A stretch of 64,000 nt of DNA from Pseudomonas sp. B21-048 (GCF_024748615.1 NZ_CP087168.1:1240001-1304000); one strand, 5' to 3'. Counted from the stretch's first letter, positions 45,034-55,735 are shown. Notes: a model not told the origin generated them from the sequence alone. Translations and numbers: made by a program.

Positions 45034-45268
45034 GGGCTCGGGTCTCTCTAATTCTTGGAGGTGAAACAGGGCGATGCCGTAACGTTCGGGTTGCAGACAA
45101 AAGATTTCGAATTCAAAAAAGCGGGGACGAGGTCAGCCGGACAGGGCAGGGCGCGGGGGCATGGTGTCGAACCTGTTGTTATTGGTTTTGTGCGACCGAT
45201 GGTGAGGGAAACGGACTAAATGGTTCAATCGGGGGAGGGCGGGTTCTGGGCGATTATCGAACAGCAAA
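45034..45268. other. Porin upstream region, nothing recognised
   Basis: Holds the porin promoter on the minus strand. No PcaR-like box was found here, so the porin may be controlled differently from the pca operon. The gap continues into a REPIN and the emhABC terminator. Confidence 0.35.
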
Positions 45269-45351
45269 AGATCAAAAGATCGCAGCCTTCGGCAGCTCCA
45301 TGGAATCGCGTACCTGCGTAGGAGCTGCCGAAGGCTGCGATCTTTTGATCT
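45269..45351. repeat. REPIN-like inverted repeat, family B
   Basis: Arms of about 31 bases (AGATCAAAAGATCGCAGCCT to its complement ending CTTTTGATCT) around a 21-base centre. The most symmetrical copy of this family in the window. Confidence 0.9.
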
Positions 45352-45367
45352 GGCTTTTCCGCAGCCA

Positions 45368-45394
45368 ACAAAAAGCCCACCAATCGGTGGGCTT
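45368..45394 (-). terminator. Terminator of the emhABC operon
   Basis: AAGCCCACC-AATC-GGTGGGCTT with a T-run on the minus strand, 17 bases past the emhC stop. Confidence 0.85.
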
Positions 45395-45410
45395 CGTGTT
45401 TACCGCGCTA

Positions 45411-46871
45411 TCAGAACAACTTCATCTTCGGCGCTTCTTCTTTCAACGGCTCGTTCTTCGCCGTCTGTTCATTCCAGCCACCACCCAAGGCCTTGTACAG
45501 ATTGACCGCGCTGACCAGCTGCGCCAGACGGTCGGTGATCAGCGCTTGTTGGGCACTGAACAGCTGGCGCTGGGCGTCGAGGAAGGTCAGGTTGCTGTCG
45601 ACACCGATGCGGTAGCGACGCTCGGCCAGACGGTAGTAGTCCTGGTTGGCGCTGACGAAATCACGTTGAGCCTGCAGCTGCTCGGTGTAAGTCTGGCGTG
45701 CGGCCAGGCCGTCGGCGACTTCCTGGAAGGCCGTTTGAATGGACTTCTCGTAGTTCGCCACGCCGATGTCTTTTTGGATTTTCGAGTAATCCAGGCTGGC
45801 GCGCAGGCTACCGGCGTTGAAGATCGGCAGGTTGATCTGCGGCTGGAACAACCAGGTGCCCGAACCGCCCTTGAACAGGCCGGACAGGTCCGGGCTCAAG
45901 GAACCGGCATTGGCCGTCAGGCTGATGCTCGGGAAGAACGCAGCCCGTGCCGCGCCGATGTTGGCGTTGGCAGCCTTGAGGTTGTACTCGGCCTGAAGAA
46001 TGTCCGGACGGCGTTGCAGCAAGTCCGACGGCAGGCCGGCGGGCACTTCGCTCAGCAGGTCATCCGACAGTGGCTTGGCCGCTTGCAGATTGGCCGGGAT
46101 ACCGGTGCCGAGCAGAAGCACCAGGCTGTTTTCGTCCTGAGCGACCTGACGGGTGTATTTGGCCTGTTGCGCGCGGGCGTTTTCCACCGAGGTGCGCGAC
46201 TGGGCCAGATCCAGCGCCGAGGCTACGCCCACTTCGTTGCTGCGCGAGGTGAGCTTGTAGCTCTCCTCGTAGGCACCGAGGGTTTCCTGGGTCAGTTTCA
46301 GCAGTTCCTTGTCAGCCTGCCAGGTCAGGTAGGCGTTGGCCACACTGGCCACCAGGCTGATCTGCGTGCTGCGGCGCGCTTCTTCAGTAGCGAAGTACTT
46401 CTGCAGGGCTTCTTCGCTCAAGCTGCGCACCCGACCGAACAGGTCAAGTTCATAGGCACTGATGCCGACGGTGGCCGAGTAGGAGCTGGTGATGCCCGCT
46501 TCACCGGTCTGCGAGGCCCGTGCTGGAACCCGCTGACGGCTGCCAGTGCCGGTGGCCGAAACGGCCGGGAACAGATCGGCGCGCTGAATGCGGTACTGAG
46601 CCGCATAAGCGTCGATGTTCAGCGCCGCGACGCGCAGATCACGGTTGTTTTCCAGAGCGGTCTGAATCATCTGTTGCAGCGCCGGGTCGTGGAAAAACTG
46701 CTTCCAGCCTTGTTCGGCGGCGGCCTGGTTAGGCGCCTGGGCCGGCGTATACGCCGGGCCTTGCGGGTATTGGCCCGCCACCGGGGCTTCAGGCTGCTGA
46801 TAGTCGGGTATCAGCGAGCAGCCGCTCAGTACGAAGGCGGCGACTGCGATGGAAAGTAATGACTTGCTCAT
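45411..46871 (-). CDS. emhC: RND efflux outer-membrane channel (EmhC/TtgC/OprM type)
   Basis: A 486-aa TolC-like lipoprotein. Lipobox VLSGC (about residues 14-18), two OEP repeats of coiled-coil and barrel strands (about 60-250 and 270-465). [13 protein letters not shown] after the lipobox and the C-terminal [12 protein letters not shown] are typical of OprM/TtgC. It forms the exit duct of the tripartite pump. Its start overlaps the emhB stop by 1 base. Confidence 0.9.
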   Translation of the reverse strand: MSKSLLSIAVAAFVLSGCSLIPDYQQPEAPVAGQYPQGPAYTPAQAPNQAAAEQGWKQFFHDPALQQMIQTALENNRDLRVAALNIDAYAAQYRIQRADLFPAVSATGTGSRQRVPARASQTGEAGITSSYSATVGISAYELDLFGRVRSLSEEALQKYFATEEARRSTQISLVASVANAYLTWQADKELLKLTQETLGAYEESYKLTSRSNEVGVASALDLAQSRTSVENARAQQAKYTRQVAQDENSLVLLLGTGIPANLQAAKPLSDDLLSEVPAGLPSDLLQRRPDILQAEYNLKAANANIGAARAAFFPSISLTANAGSLSPDLSGLFKGGSGTWLFQPQINLPIFNAGSLRASLDYSKIQKDIGVANYEKSIQTAFQEVADGLAARQTYTEQLQAQRDFVSANQDYYRLAERRYRIGVDSNLTFLDAQRQLFSAQQALITDRLAQLVSAVNLYKALGGGWNEQTAKNEPLKEEAPKMKLF

Positions 46872-49800
46872 TAGCCAGCCTCTTTAGAAGGTTCAATGGC
46901 GTCATCCTGGTCGGCGACTTTGCGCTGGCCCATGGACGATACAGTGACGAAGAACAACGGAACCCAGAAGATCGCCAGGATCGTGGCCGTGAGCATACCG
47001 CCAATCACCCCGGTACCGATCGCATGTTGACTACCCGAGCCTGCGCCTGTGGAAATGGCCAGTGGCACTACGCCGAGCACGAACGCGAGGGAGGTCATGA
47101 TGATCGGTCGCAGACGCATCCGACAGGCTTCGATCGCGGCATCGCGCAGGCTACGTCCTTGCTCATGCAGTTCCTTGGCGAACTCGACGATCAGAATGGC
47201 GTTTTTCGCCGCCAGACCGATGGTCGTCAACAAGCCCACCTGGAAGTACACGTCGTTGGACAAGCCGCGCAGGCTGGTCGCCATCAGTGCACCGATAATC
47301 CCCAGCGGCACGACCAACATGACCGCGATCGGAATCGACCAGCTTTCATACAACGCTGCCAGACACAGGAACACCATCAGCAGCGACAAGGCGTACAACG
47401 CTGGCGCTTGCGAGCCGGACAGACGTTCCTCGTACGACAGCCCCGTCCAGGAAATACCGACGCCAGCCGGCAATTTCTTGGCGATGGCTTCGACTTCGGC
47501 CATGGCTTCACCGGTGGAATAGCCAGGTGCCGGGGCACCGAGGATTTCCATCGCTTCGACGCCGTTGTAACGCGCCAGTTTCGGCGAACCGTAGATCCAC
47601 TCACCCTTGGCGAACGCCGAGAACGGAACCATGGTGCCGGCGCTGTTGCGCACGTACCACTTCTTCAGGTCTTCGGGGCTCATGCGAGCGCCGGGCAGGC
47701 CTTGCACGTAAACCTTCTTCACCCGACCGCGGTCGATGAAGTCGTTCACATAGCTACTGCCCAAGGCAATCGACAGGGTGTTGTTGATGTCGGTGAGGGT
47801 CACACCCAGGGCACTGGCCTTCTCGTCGTCGATTTCCAGCTGGTATTGCGGCTCGTCGTTCAGGCCGTTGGGACGGACTTGCGACAGGACCTTGCTTTGC
47901 GCCGCCATGCCGAGGAACTGGTTGCGTGCCGCCATCAGCTTGTCATGACCGATACCGGCGCGGTCCTGCAGGAACACGTCGAAACCGGTGGCGTTACCCA
48001 GTTCCAGTACCGCCGGCGGGGCGAAGGCAAACACCATTGCATCGCGGAAGGTAAAGAAATGCTGCTGGGCGCGGGCGGCCAGTTTGAATACGCTGTTGTC
48101 CGCGTTACGTTCGTCCCAGGGTTTGAGCATGATGAATGCCATCCCCGAACTCTGACCACGACCGGCGAAGTTGAAGCCGGTCACGGTAAACACCGAGGCC
48201 ACCGCATCGCCTTCGCCACCCTCCTTGCTTGGACGCAGCAGGAATTCACGCATTTCGTCCACGACCACTTGCGTGCGCTGGGAGCTGGAACCGGCCGGGG
48301 TTTGCACCTGGGCAAACAGTACGCCTTGGTCTTCTTCCGGCAGGAACGCCGTTGGGATACGGGTAAACAGCCAGATCATGCCGACCACGATGATCAGGTA
48401 CGCCAGCAAGTATGGAGCCTTGTGCGCGAGCATGTTGCTCACGCCGCGTTCGTAGCTTTTGACGCCACGGTCGAAATTGCGGTTGAACCAGCCGAAGAAG
48501 CCGCGTTTCGGCGTGCCGTGCTCGCCTTTCGGAATCGCCTTGAGCATGGTGGCGCAGAGCGCCGGGGTGAAAATCAACGCCACCATCACCGACAGCGCCA
48601 TGGCCGAGACGATGGTGATCGAGAACTGCTTGTAGATCACACCGGTGGAGCCACTGAAGAACGCCATCGGCAGCAGTACCGCCGACAGAACCAGGGCAAT
48701 ACCGACCAGCGCACCCTGGATCTGCCCCATGGATTTCTTGGTGGCTTCCTTGGGTGACAAGCCTTCTTCGCTCATGACCCGTTCGACGTTTTCCACCACG
48801 ACGATGGCATCGTCCACCAGCAAGCCGATGGCCAGTACCATACCGAACATGGTCAGGGTGTTGATGCTGAAGCCGAACGCCGCGAGGATCCCGAACGTAC
48901 CCAGCAATACCACCGGCACGGTCATTGTGGTGATGACGGTGGCGCGGAAGTTTTGCAGGAACAGAAACATCACCAAAAATACCAGCACGATCGCTTCGAC
49001 CAAGGTTTCAACCACACCCTTGATCGACTCGGTCACCACCGGCGTGGTGTCGTACGGGAACACCACTTCCATCCCTTCCGGGAAGAATGGTTTCAGGTCG
49101 TCGATGGTTTTGCGCAAGGCTTTTGCGGTGTCAAGGGCGTTGGCACCGCTGGCCAGTCTCACCGCCAGGCCGGAGGCCGGGGCGCCGTTGAACTGGGCGC
49201 TGACGCTGTAGTTCTCACCGCCCAGGCCCACATCGGCCACGTCGCCGACGCGCACTTGCGAGCCGTCCTTGTTGACCTTCAGCAAGATCGCCTTGAATTG
49301 CTCGGCGGTTTGCAGACGGGTCTTGCCGATGATCGTAGCGTTCAGTTGCTGACCGGGCAGGGCAGGCAAGCCGCCGAGTTGACCGGACGAGACCTGGACG
49401 TTCTGCGCCGCGATGGCGGTTTTCACGTCCACCGGGGTCAGGTTGAAATTATTCAACCTGGCCGGGTCGAGCCAGATCCGCATCGCGTACTGGGCGCCGA
49501 AGACCTGGAAGTCACCGACACCGGCCGTGCGCGAGATGGGGTCCTGCATGTTCGACACGATGTAGTTGGCCAGGTCGTCCTTGGTCATGCTGCCGTCGCG
49601 CGACACCACGCCGATCACCATCAGGAAGTTTCTCACTGACTTGGTCACGCGAATGCCCTGTTGCTGCACTTCTTGCGGCAGCAGCGGGGTGGCCAGGTTC
49701 AGCTTGTTTTGAACCTGAACCTGCGCGGTATCGGAGTTGGTGCCCTGCTCGAAGGTCGCGGTAATGGTCATGTTGCCGTCGGAGTTACTCTCCGATGAGA

Positions 49801-50032
49801 CATAACGCAGGTTGTCGATACCGTTGAGCTGTTGCTCGATCACTTGCACCACGGTGTCTTGCACGGTTTGTGCAGAAGCGCCTGGATAGGTCACCGAGAT
49901 GGCAATGGCCGGAGGCGCAATGCTCGGGTATTGGTTGATCGGCAGTTTGAGGATCGATAGAGCCCCGACCAGCATAATCACCAAGGCAATCACCCAAGCG
50001 AAAATCGGACGGTCGATAAAAAATTTCGACAT
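46871..50032 (-). CDS. emhB: RND efflux inner-membrane pump (EmhB/TtgB/MexB type)
   Basis: A 1053-aa HAE1-type proton-driven multidrug pump. Proton-relay aspartates are in [20 protein letters not shown] (about residues 400-419); the N-terminus [20 protein letters not shown] and the [20 protein letters not shown] motif in the second half are standard. Two large periplasmic loops are present. It exports hydrophobic antibiotics, solvents or aromatics; P. fluorescens EmhB handles polycyclic aromatics and P. putida TtgB handles toluene. Confidence 0.93.
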   Translation of the reverse strand: MSKFFIDRPIFAWVIALVIMLVGALSILKLPINQYPSIAPPAIAISVTYPGASAQTVQDTVVQVIEQQLNGIDNLRYVSSESNSDGNMTITATFEQGTNSDTAQVQVQNKLNLATPLLPQEVQQQGIRVTKSVRNFLMVIGVVSRDGSMTKDDLANYIVSNMQDPISRTAGVGDFQVFGAQYAMRIWLDPARLNNFNLTPVDVKTAIAAQNVQVSSGQLGGLPALPGQQLNATIIGKTRLQTAEQFKAILLKVNKDGSQVRVGDVADVGLGGENYSVSAQFNGAPASGLAVRLASGANALDTAKALRKTIDDLKPFFPEGMEVVFPYDTTPVVTESIKGVVETLVEAIVLVFLVMFLFLQNFRATVITTMTVPVVLLGTFGILAAFGFSINTLTMFGMVLAIGLLVDDAIVVVENVERVMSEEGLSPKEATKKSMGQIQGALVGIALVLSAVLLPMAFFSGSTGVIYKQFSITIVSAMALSVMVALIFTPALCATMLKAIPKGEHGTPKRGFFGWFNRNFDRGVKSYERGVSNMLAHKAPYLLAYLIIVVGMIWLFTRIPTAFLPEEDQGVLFAQVQTPAGSSSQRTQVVVDEMREFLLRPSKEGGEGDAVASVFTVTGFNFAGRGQSSGMAFIMLKPWDERNADNSVFKLAARAQQHFFTFRDAMVFAFAPPAVLELGNATGFDVFLQDRAGIGHDKLMAARNQFLGMAAQSKVLSQVRPNGLNDEPQYQLEIDDEKASALGVTLTDINNTLSIALGSSYVNDFIDRGRVKKVYVQGLPGARMSPEDLKKWYVRNSAGTMVPFSAFAKGEWIYGSPKLARYNGVEAMEILGAPAPGYSTGEAMAEVEAIAKKLPAGVGISWTGLSYEERLSGSQAPALYALSLLMVFLCLAALYESWSIPIAVMLVVPLGIIGALMATSLRGLSNDVYFQVGLLTTIGLAAKNAILIVEFAKELHEQGRSLRDAAIEACRMRLRPIIMTSLAFVLGVVPLAISTGAGSGSQHAIGTGVIGGMLTATILAIFWVPLFFVTVSSMGQRKVADQDDAIEPSKEAG

Positions 50033-50035
50033 GGT

Positions 50036-51193
50036 TTACTCCCCTTTGCCGCCGACAGCTGTGTTAGCTGCCTGTGCGGGGGCCGGGCTTTTTATGCCAA
50101 CGTTAGTGGCTTCAGTGGCCTTGACTTCAACGCCAGGTCTGACGAATTGCAGCCCTTCGGTGATCACGCGATCACCTGCCTTCAGACCGTCTTCAATCAG
50201 CCATTGGTTGCCGACGGTGCGGCTGGCCTTGAGCTGACGCAGTTCGACCTTGTTGTCCGCACCGACCACCAGCGCGGTCGGAGAGCCTTTGAGGTCACGG
50301 GTCACGCCTTGTTGCGGGGCCAGAATCGCCGCGCTGTTCACGCCGGCCTGCAATTGGGCGTGAACGAACATGCCCGGCAGCAGGGTGTGATCAGGGTTGG
50401 GGAACACGGCGCGCAGCGTCACGGAGCCAGTGGTCTGGTCAACCGAGACTTCGGAGAACTCAAGCTTGCCGTCCAGCGTGTACTGGCTGCCGTCTTCCAG
50501 AGTCAGCTTGACCGCGGCGGCATTATCGCCAGCCTTTTGCAGGCGACCGCTTTCCAGTTCGCGGCGCAGCTCAAGCAACTCCACCGAAGACTGGGTGACG
50601 TCGACGTAAATCGGGTCCAGTTGCTGGATGACCGCCATGGCGTCGGTCTGGCCGCTGCTGACCAGCGCGCCTTCGGTCACCGAAGAACGGCCGATGCGAC
50701 CGGAGATCGGAGCGTAAACCTTGGTGTAGCGCACGTTGATCTGGGCACTCTGCAGGGACGCTTCCGATTGCAGGCGATTGGCCAGTGCGGTGTCGTATTC
50801 CTGACGGCTGACAGCCTGTTCGTCGACCAGTTGCTTGTAGCGGTCGGAGATCGACCGGGTCGAACGCAGGTTGGCTTCGGCGCTTTTCAGGGTCGCGTCG
50901 TAGACCGATGGATCGATCTGATAAAGCTGCTGCCCGGCCTTGACCTCGCCACCTTCCTTGAACAGTCGCTTGAGAATGATGCCGTTGACCTGTGGGCGAA
51001 CTTCGGCGATGCGGAACGCACTGGTGCGCCCTGGAAGTTCAGACGTCAGGGTGAAGGATTGAGGTTGCAGGGTTACGACGCCGACCTGAGGGGTAGGTGC
51101 GGCAGGTGCCGCCTCTTCCTTTTTACATCCACTGAGCAGCGATGCCAGGGCGACGGCAGTAACCAGAGCGGTAACAGCTGGCTTGAATTGCAT
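50036..51193 (-). CDS. emhA: RND periplasmic adaptor (EmhA/TtgA/MexA type)
   Basis: A 385-aa lipoprotein adaptor (start MQFKPAVTALVTAVALASLL, lipobox LLSGC). Lipoyl and hairpin part GRTSAFRIAEVRPQVNGIIL, then YTKVYAPISGRIGRSSVTEG and the beta-barrel/membrane-proximal domains. It links the pump to the outer-membrane channel. First gene of the operon, 3 bases before emhB. Divergent from emhR, with the operator between them. The ATG at 51193 follows GAGGA. Confidence 0.92.
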   Translation of the reverse strand: MQFKPAVTALVTAVALASLLSGCKKEEAAPAAPTPQVGVVTLQPQSFTLTSELPGRTSAFRIAEVRPQVNGIILKRLFKEGGEVKAGQQLYQIDPSVYDATLKSAEANLRSTRSISDRYKQLVDEQAVSRQEYDTALANRLQSEASLQSAQINVRYTKVYAPISGRIGRSSVTEGALVSSGQTDAMAVIQQLDPIYVDVTQSSVELLELRRELESGRLQKAGDNAAAVKLTLEDGSQYTLDGKLEFSEVSVDQTTGSVTLRAVFPNPDHTLLPGMFVHAQLQAGVNSAAILAPQQGVTRDLKGSPTALVVGADNKVELRQLKASRTVGNQWLIEDGLKAGDRVITEGLQFVRPGVEVKATEATNVGIKSPAPAQAANTAVGGKGE

Positions 51194-51280
51194 GAGGATC
51201 CTCGGGTCAGGCGCGCAGATTGCGCACAAGAAATGTAGAAGGGTAAAAAATTTTTGCCGGGTGGATAAGTAGCTTGCTAA

Positions 51281-51319
51281 GCAATATACTTACGTTCATG
51301 GTTGTTTGTAAATAGCTTG
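51281..51319. promoter_or_regulatory. TtgR/EmhR-type operator
   Basis: The minus strand reads AAGCTATTTACAAACAACCA followed by TGAACGTAAGTATATTGC. From memory this is almost identical to the TtgR operator of P. putida ttgABC (core TATTTACAAACAACCATGAA). It lies between emhA and emhR, so the repressor should control both. Confidence 0.85.
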
Positions 51320-51458
51320 GCGGTGTACCCACACGGTTACAAAAGCCGTTCAAAGGTCTGAATTGTAGGCCCCGGACGCAGCCCAAAAGCGCTCGTCGCA
51401 CTTTTATTCAGCGGATATTCAGACATCGCTGAAACATCCTGATTGAGGTTTTACTAGC

Positions 51459-52091
51459 ATGGTCCGTCGTACCAAAGAGGAAGCTCAAGAAACCCGAAGC
51501 CAGATACTCGAAGCGGCAGAACAAGCCTTTTATGAGCGGGGCGTGGCCCGCACGACGCTGGCGGATATCGCTACCCTGGCCGGGGTGACTCGCGGGGCCA
51601 TCTACTGGCATTTCAGCAACAAGGCGGATCTGGTGCAGGCGATGCTCGATACCTTGCATGAGCCGCTGGATGAAATGGCCAAGGCCAGTGAAAGCGAAGA
51701 TGAACTCGATCCGCTGGGCTGCATGCGCAAGCTGCTGATTCATTTGTTTCATCAAGTTGCCCTGGACCCGAAAACCCGACGCATCAACGAGATTCTGTTT
51801 CATAAGTGCGAATTCACCGATGAAATGTGCGACCTGCGCCAGCAGCGCCGAACGGCCAGTCTCGATTGCAATGTGCGAATCGCTCTGGCCCTGAGTAATG
51901 CGGTGAATCGCGGGCAGTTGCCGCAAGACCTCGACACTGCCCGCGCGGCCATCAGCCTGCATGCTTACATTGATGGCATTCTGTATCAGTGGCTGTTGGC
52001 TCCCGACAGTTTTCAACTGCACACCGAAGCCGAGAGTTGCGTCGATACAGGGTTGGATATGCTGCGCTTGAGTCCCAGCCTGCGCAATTGA
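51459..52091 (+). CDS. emhR: TetR-family repressor EmhR/TtgR
   Basis: A 210-aa repressor of the pump. The HTH lies at about residues 27-48 ([20 protein letters not shown] followed by FSNKADL), and the helical ligand-binding domain (about 60-205) contains [17 protein letters not shown], as in TtgR/AcrR/MexR-like pump repressors. It is divergent from emhABC. Binding of flavonoids or antibiotics would release the operator in the TtgR model. Confidence 0.92.
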   Translation: MVRRTKEEAQETRSQILEAAEQAFYERGVARTTLADIATLAGVTRGAIYWHFSNKADLVQAMLDTLHEPLDEMAKASESEDELDPLGCMRKLLIHLFHQVALDPKTRRINEILFHKCEFTDEMCDLRQQRRTASLDCNVRIALALSNAVNRGQLPQDLDTARAAISLHAYIDGILYQWLLAPDSFQLHTEAESCVDTGLDMLRLSPSLRN

Positions 52092-52340
52092 ACAAAATGT
52101 GTAATTGGATCCGTTTGTGTCAAGACTTTGAAGCGGGGAAATGACCTGGCTTCGTTCGCCATTTCTGTAATGGGGTGCTTTTATATACGTACGTTCGCCG
52201 GGTTGATAGGTAGCGAGCTACGTATTTTGTAGGAGTTTTGTGTCGAGTCTGTGAATGAATGTTAACAACCGCTCCTGCCTTCGAATGGCGGACACCTTGT
52301 AGGTGCTGCCGAAGGCTGCGATCTTTTGATCTTCCCAAAC
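52092..52340. other. Gap after emhR
   Basis: No gene seen. It contains GTGTAATTGGATC (52099-52111), identical to a word at 14566, and a single-arm REP-like piece (52299-52331, GTAGGTGCTGCCGAAGGCTG and onward). Confidence 0.4.
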
Positions 52341-52377
52341 GCAAAAGCCCCGGTTCTTTACGAGTTGGGGCTTTTGC
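52341..52377 (-). terminator. Terminator of the arsR-MFS-xenB unit
   Basis: GCAAAAGCCCC / GGGGCTTTTGC arms with a 15-base loop, 18 bases past the xenB stop; TTTTGC on the minus strand. Confidence 0.8.
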
Positions 52378-52394
52378 ATTTCAACGGCGAACGT

Positions 52395-53444
52395 TTACAG
52401 CGCCGGATAATCGATGTAACCCACCGGGCCTTTGGCGTAGAACAATTCCGGACGCACCTCGTTCAACGGCGCATCGGCCTTCAAACGCGCCGGCAGATCC
52501 GGGTTGGCAATGAAGGGTACGCCGAACGCCACCGCGTCAGCCTTGCCACTGGCCAGCCACTCGTTGGCGCTGTCCTTGGTGAAGCGTTCGTTGGCGATGT
52601 ACGGGCCGCCGAAGGCTTCTTTCAGTTGTGGGCCGAGGCTGTCGCCGGCTTCTTTCTCGCGCGAGCAGATGAAGGCGATGCCACGTTTGCCCAGTTCGCG
52701 AGCGACATAGGTGAAGGTCTCGGACAGATTATCGTCGCCCATGTCATGGAGATCGGCGCGTGGTGACAGGTGCACACCCACGCGGCCCGCGCCCCAGATT
52801 TCGATGGCGGCGTCGGTCACTTCCAGCAACAGGCGCGCACGGTTTTCCAGAGAGCCGCCATAGTTGTCGGTGCGCTGGTTGGTGCTGCTTTGCAGGAACT
52901 GGTCGAGCAGGTAACCGTTGGCGCCGTGGATTTCCACACCGTCGAAACCGGCGGCCTTGGCATTCTCTGCACCCAAGCGGTAAGCGTCGATGATGTCGGC
53001 GATTTCAGCGGTTTCCAGGGCGCGCGGAGTCGGGAAGTCGGCCAGTGGACGCACCAGGCTGACATGACCCTTGGGCTGGATGGCACTCGGCGCGACCGGA
53101 GCTTCGCCGTTCAGGTACAAGGGGTGGGAAATCCGACCCACGTGCCACAGTTGCAGGAAGATTTTGCCGCCAGCGCCGTGGATTGCCTTGGTCACGTTGC
53201 TCCAGCCGCGCACCTGGTCGTTGGACCAGATACCGGGAGTGTCCGGGTAGCCCACGCCTATTGGCGTGACCGAAGTGGCTTCGCTGAGGATCAGACCGGC
53301 AGAGGCGCGTTGCACGTAGTACTCGGCCATCAGTGCGTTCGGCACACGGCCTTCGTCGGCGCGGCAGCGGGTCAGCGGCGCCATGATGATGCGGTTGGCC
53401 AACTCGAGGTCGCCCAGTTTGATCGGATCAAAAATAGTCGTCAT
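52395..53444 (-). CDS. xenB: Xenobiotic reductase XenB (old yellow enzyme)
   Basis: A 349-aa FMN-dependent ene-reductase. Barrel start MTTIFDPIKLGDLELANRII, active-site region FDGVEIHGANGYLLDQFLQS and the signature TNQRTDNYGGSLENRARLLL. Length and sequence fit XenB of P. fluorescens/putida, which reduces nitroesters, nitroaromatics and enones with NADPH. Third gene of a minus-strand unit with an ArsR regulator and an MFS exporter, 21 bases after the MFS stop. Confidence 0.9.
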   Translation of the reverse strand: MTTIFDPIKLGDLELANRIIMAPLTRCRADEGRVPNALMAEYYVQRASAGLILSEATSVTPIGVGYPDTPGIWSNDQVRGWSNVTKAIHGAGGKIFLQLWHVGRISHPLYLNGEAPVAPSAIQPKGHVSLVRPLADFPTPRALETAEIADIIDAYRLGAENAKAAGFDGVEIHGANGYLLDQFLQSSTNQRTDNYGGSLENRARLLLEVTDAAIEIWGAGRVGVHLSPRADLHDMGDDNLSETFTYVARELGKRGIAFICSREKEAGDSLGPQLKEAFGGPYIANERFTKDSANEWLASGKADAVAFGVPFIANPDLPARLKADAPLNEVRPELFYAKGPVGYIDYPAL

Positions 53445-53465
53445 GAAATAGCTCTCTTTTAGCGA

Positions 53466-54632
53466 TCAGTTCGTAATGGGGGCCAGCTCGGCGTCGCCGC
53501 TCTGACGGAAAGTAATCAGGGTCACCAGCAGGGCGAGTACCGCCAGTGCGGCTGCCGCGAGCGGCACGCTGGTCAGCCCGAAGCCATGGGCGATGACGTT
53601 GCCACCGACCCAGGCACCGAGCGCGTTGCCGACGTTGAAAGCGCCGATGTTCAGGGTCGATACCAGGTTCGGTGCCGCCTTGCCGTAGGTCACAACGTTC
53701 ACTTGCAGGGCGGGTACGGCGGCGAAGCACGCGGTGGCCCAGAAGAACAGGGTGATTTCGGTTGGAATCACGGCAATGCTGGTCCAGGCCAGCACGGTGG
53801 ACACGACCGCCATGGCGATGAACACTCCGATCAGCGTCGCCGCCAGGCTTTTGTCCGCCAGCTTGCCGCCGATGATGTTGCCGACCGTCAAGCCCAGGCC
53901 GATGAGCATCAAGGTCCAGGTGACGCCGCGTGGCGAGACACCGGTGACCTCGCCCAATAGAGGCGCGACATAGGTGAACAAGGTGAAGACAGAGGCGGCG
54001 AACAATGCGGTCATGCTCAATGACAGCCAGATGCCGGCGCCTTTGAGGGCGCGCAGTTCGGCGCGCATGTCGAGTTTCTCTTCATCGCGCTTGGCCGGCA
54101 GGAAACGGATGAGGCCGATCAGTGCAATTACACCGATTACGGTCACTGCCCAGAAGGTCGAACGCCAGCCGGCTTCCTGTCCGAGCGCGGTGCCCAGCGG
54201 CACGCCGAGGACGTTGGCCAAGGTCAGGCCGGTGAACATCAGGGCCACGGCCGACGCGCGTTTGTTGGCCGGCACCAGACCGGCTGCCACCACCGAACCG
54301 ATACCGAAGAAGGCGCCGTGACACAACGCGGTGACCACACGGGCAAACATCAGAACGTTGTAATCACTGGCCAGGGCGCAAAGCAGGTTGCCGATGATGA
54401 AGATGCCCATCAACGCGACCAAAGCGGCCTTGCGCGGTAGTCGGGCGGTGGCCAGAGCCATGAATGGCGCGCCGATGGCCACGCCCAGGGCGTAACCGGT
54501 CACCAGCCAGCCAGCGCCGGGGATCGATACACCCAGATCGGCCGCCACCTCGGGCAACAGGCCCATGATGACGAACTCGGTGGTGCCGATGGCGAAGGCG
54601 CTCAAGGCCAGAATGAGTAGCGAGAGAGGCAT
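53466..54632 (-). CDS. MFS transporter, AraJ/drug-efflux type
   Basis: A 388-aa exporter with 12 helices. N-terminus MPLSLLILALSAFAIGTTEF and motif C-like TGYALGVAIGAPFMAL are typical of the AraJ/YdhP group. The start at 54632 lies 2 bases after the ArsR stop, so the two are coupled; a frame extending upstream to 54830 overlaps the regulator and is rejected. It probably exports the compound sensed by the ArsR protein. Confidence 0.85.
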   Translation of the reverse strand: MPLSLLILALSAFAIGTTEFVIMGLLPEVAADLGVSIPGAGWLVTGYALGVAIGAPFMALATARLPRKAALVALMGIFIIGNLLCALASDYNVLMFARVVTALCHGAFFGIGSVVAAGLVPANKRASAVALMFTGLTLANVLGVPLGTALGQEAGWRSTFWAVTVIGVIALIGLIRFLPAKRDEEKLDMRAELRALKGAGIWLSLSMTALFAASVFTLFTYVAPLLGEVTGVSPRGVTWTLMLIGLGLTVGNIIGGKLADKSLAATLIGVFIAMAVVSTVLAWTSIAVIPTEITLFFWATACFAAVPALQVNVVTYGKAAPNLVSTLNIGAFNVGNALGAWVGGNVIAHGFGLTSVPLAAAALAVLALLVTLITFRQSGDAELAPITN

Positions 54633-54634
54633 TA

Positions 54635-54955
54635 TCAGTTCCTTTTCGGAGCGCGGAGCTCCTTGTCGATGGCGTCGAGAAACGCCTGAATCACGTCCTC
54701 GTTGCGTTTGAAGAAATGCCATTGACCGGCTTTCTGGCTGCTGATCAGTCCTGCCCGTTGCAAGGTCGCCAAATGGGCGGACACGGTCGACTGCGACAGG
54801 CCGCAGCGTTGGTCGATCTGTCCGGCGCAAATGCCGTACTCATGGTTGTGGAGCTGTTCCGGGAACTGGACCTTGGGGTCTTTCAGCCAGATGAGAATGT
54901 CTCGGCGTACTGGATGTGCCAGCGCTTTTATTATTTCGTCGAGGTCGAGGGTCAT
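54635..54955 (-). CDS. ArsR-family regulator
   Basis: A 106-aa winged-helix repressor (ALAHPVRRDILIWLKDP, QRCGLSQSTVSAHLATLQRA as recognition helix). It lacks the CVC metal site of arsenic sensors, so it is likely an organic or redox sensor. Cysteines occur at GICAGQ and QRCGLS. First gene of the unit with the MFS gene and xenB. Inverted repeats upstream (54985-55028 and about 55051-55077) are candidate operators. Confidence 0.88.
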   Translation of the reverse strand: MTLDLDEIIKALAHPVRRDILIWLKDPKVQFPEQLHNHEYGICAGQIDQRCGLSQSTVSAHLATLQRAGLISSQKAGQWHFFKRNEDVIQAFLDAIDKELRAPKRN

Positions 54956-54984
54956 GGGGTTGGGCTCATGATGAGTAGAACGCT

Positions 54985-55077
54985 ATATCGCGATGAGGCG
55001 AACTTTAAATCGGTACTTCGCGATATACCAATATGATTTTGGTCTGATGACCGCATGAATCGGTATATCGGGTTATA
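54985..55077. promoter_or_regulatory. Candidate ArsR operators
   Basis: TATATCGCGA (54985-54994) and TCGCGATATA (55019-55028) are perfect inverted copies 24 bases apart; a third, related site ATCGGTATATCGGGTTATAA follows near 55051. They lie between the ArsR gene and acpH, which is transcribed divergently. Confidence 0.6.
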
Positions 55078-55110
55078 ACGATATTGATGGCGCAGTGCTA
55101 AGCTGCGCGC

Positions 55111-55683
55111 ATGAACTATCTCGCACATCTGCACCTCGGTGGCCAGCGCCCCGGTCAAATGCTCGGCAGTCTGTATGGCGATTTCGTCAAAGGACGGCTG
55201 CAAGGGCAGTTCGATCCGGAGATCGAAGCGGCCATCCAATTGCACCGCAGCATTGACGTGTTTACCGATCGCCATCCGCTGGTGGACATCGCCTTGTCGC
55301 GGTTTTCGATCACGCGCCGGCGTTACGCCGGGATCGTGCTCGATGTGTTTTTCGACCACTGCCTGGCGCGGGACTGGACGCTTTACTCGGATCAGCCACT
55401 GGAGCAGTTCACTTCGGACGTGTACAGGGTGCTGTCCACCGAGTCGCAATTGCCGGAGCGCCTGGCGATGATTGCGCCGCACATGGTAGCCAATGATTGG
55501 TTGGGTTCTTACCGGGAGTTCGCGGTGCTGGAGCAGGTGCTGCGGGGGATTTCGCGGCGGTTGACCCGGCCGGAGGAACTGGCCGGGGCGATGCAGGAGT
55601 TGCGGCGGTTGTATGAACCGTTGAGCGAGGATTTTCAGTTGTTCTATCCACAGTTGCAGGACTTTGTAGCGCGACGAGTGTAG
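55111..55683 (+). CDS. acpH: Acyl-carrier-protein phosphodiesterase
   Basis: A 190-aa HD-like enzyme that removes 4'-phosphopantetheine from ACP. Family pattern MNYLAHLHLGG, GSLYGDFVKG, IQLHRSIDVFTDRHP and VLDVFFDHCLARDW supplies the metal-binding His/Asp residues. Length is the usual 190-195 aa. Single gene; a hairpin terminator from the repeat at 55688 follows. Confidence 0.9.
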   Translation: MNYLAHLHLGGQRPGQMLGSLYGDFVKGRLQGQFDPEIEAAIQLHRSIDVFTDRHPLVDIALSRFSITRRRYAGIVLDVFFDHCLARDWTLYSDQPLEQFTSDVYRVLSTESQLPERLAMIAPHMVANDWLGSYREFAVLEQVLRGISRRLTRPEELAGAMQELRRLYEPLSEDFQLFYPQLQDFVARRV

Positions 55684-55687
55684 CCAG

Positions 55688-55735
55688 GATCAAAAGATCG
55701 TCCGAACGCGGCCCGAGCCTTCGGACGATCTTTTT
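55688..55735. repeat. REP-derived hairpin, family B, between acpH and olsA
   Basis: AAAAGATCGTCCGA / TCGGACGATCTTTT arms with a 15-base loop and T-runs, so this repeat probably doubles as a bidirectional terminator for acpH and olsA. Confidence 0.85.

Noticed and set aside
46859..48757. 632-codon open frame antisense to emhB
   Set aside because: A long shadow frame caused by high GC and third-position bias; composition is Arg/His/Gln-rich without domains, and emhB on the other strand has clear motifs.
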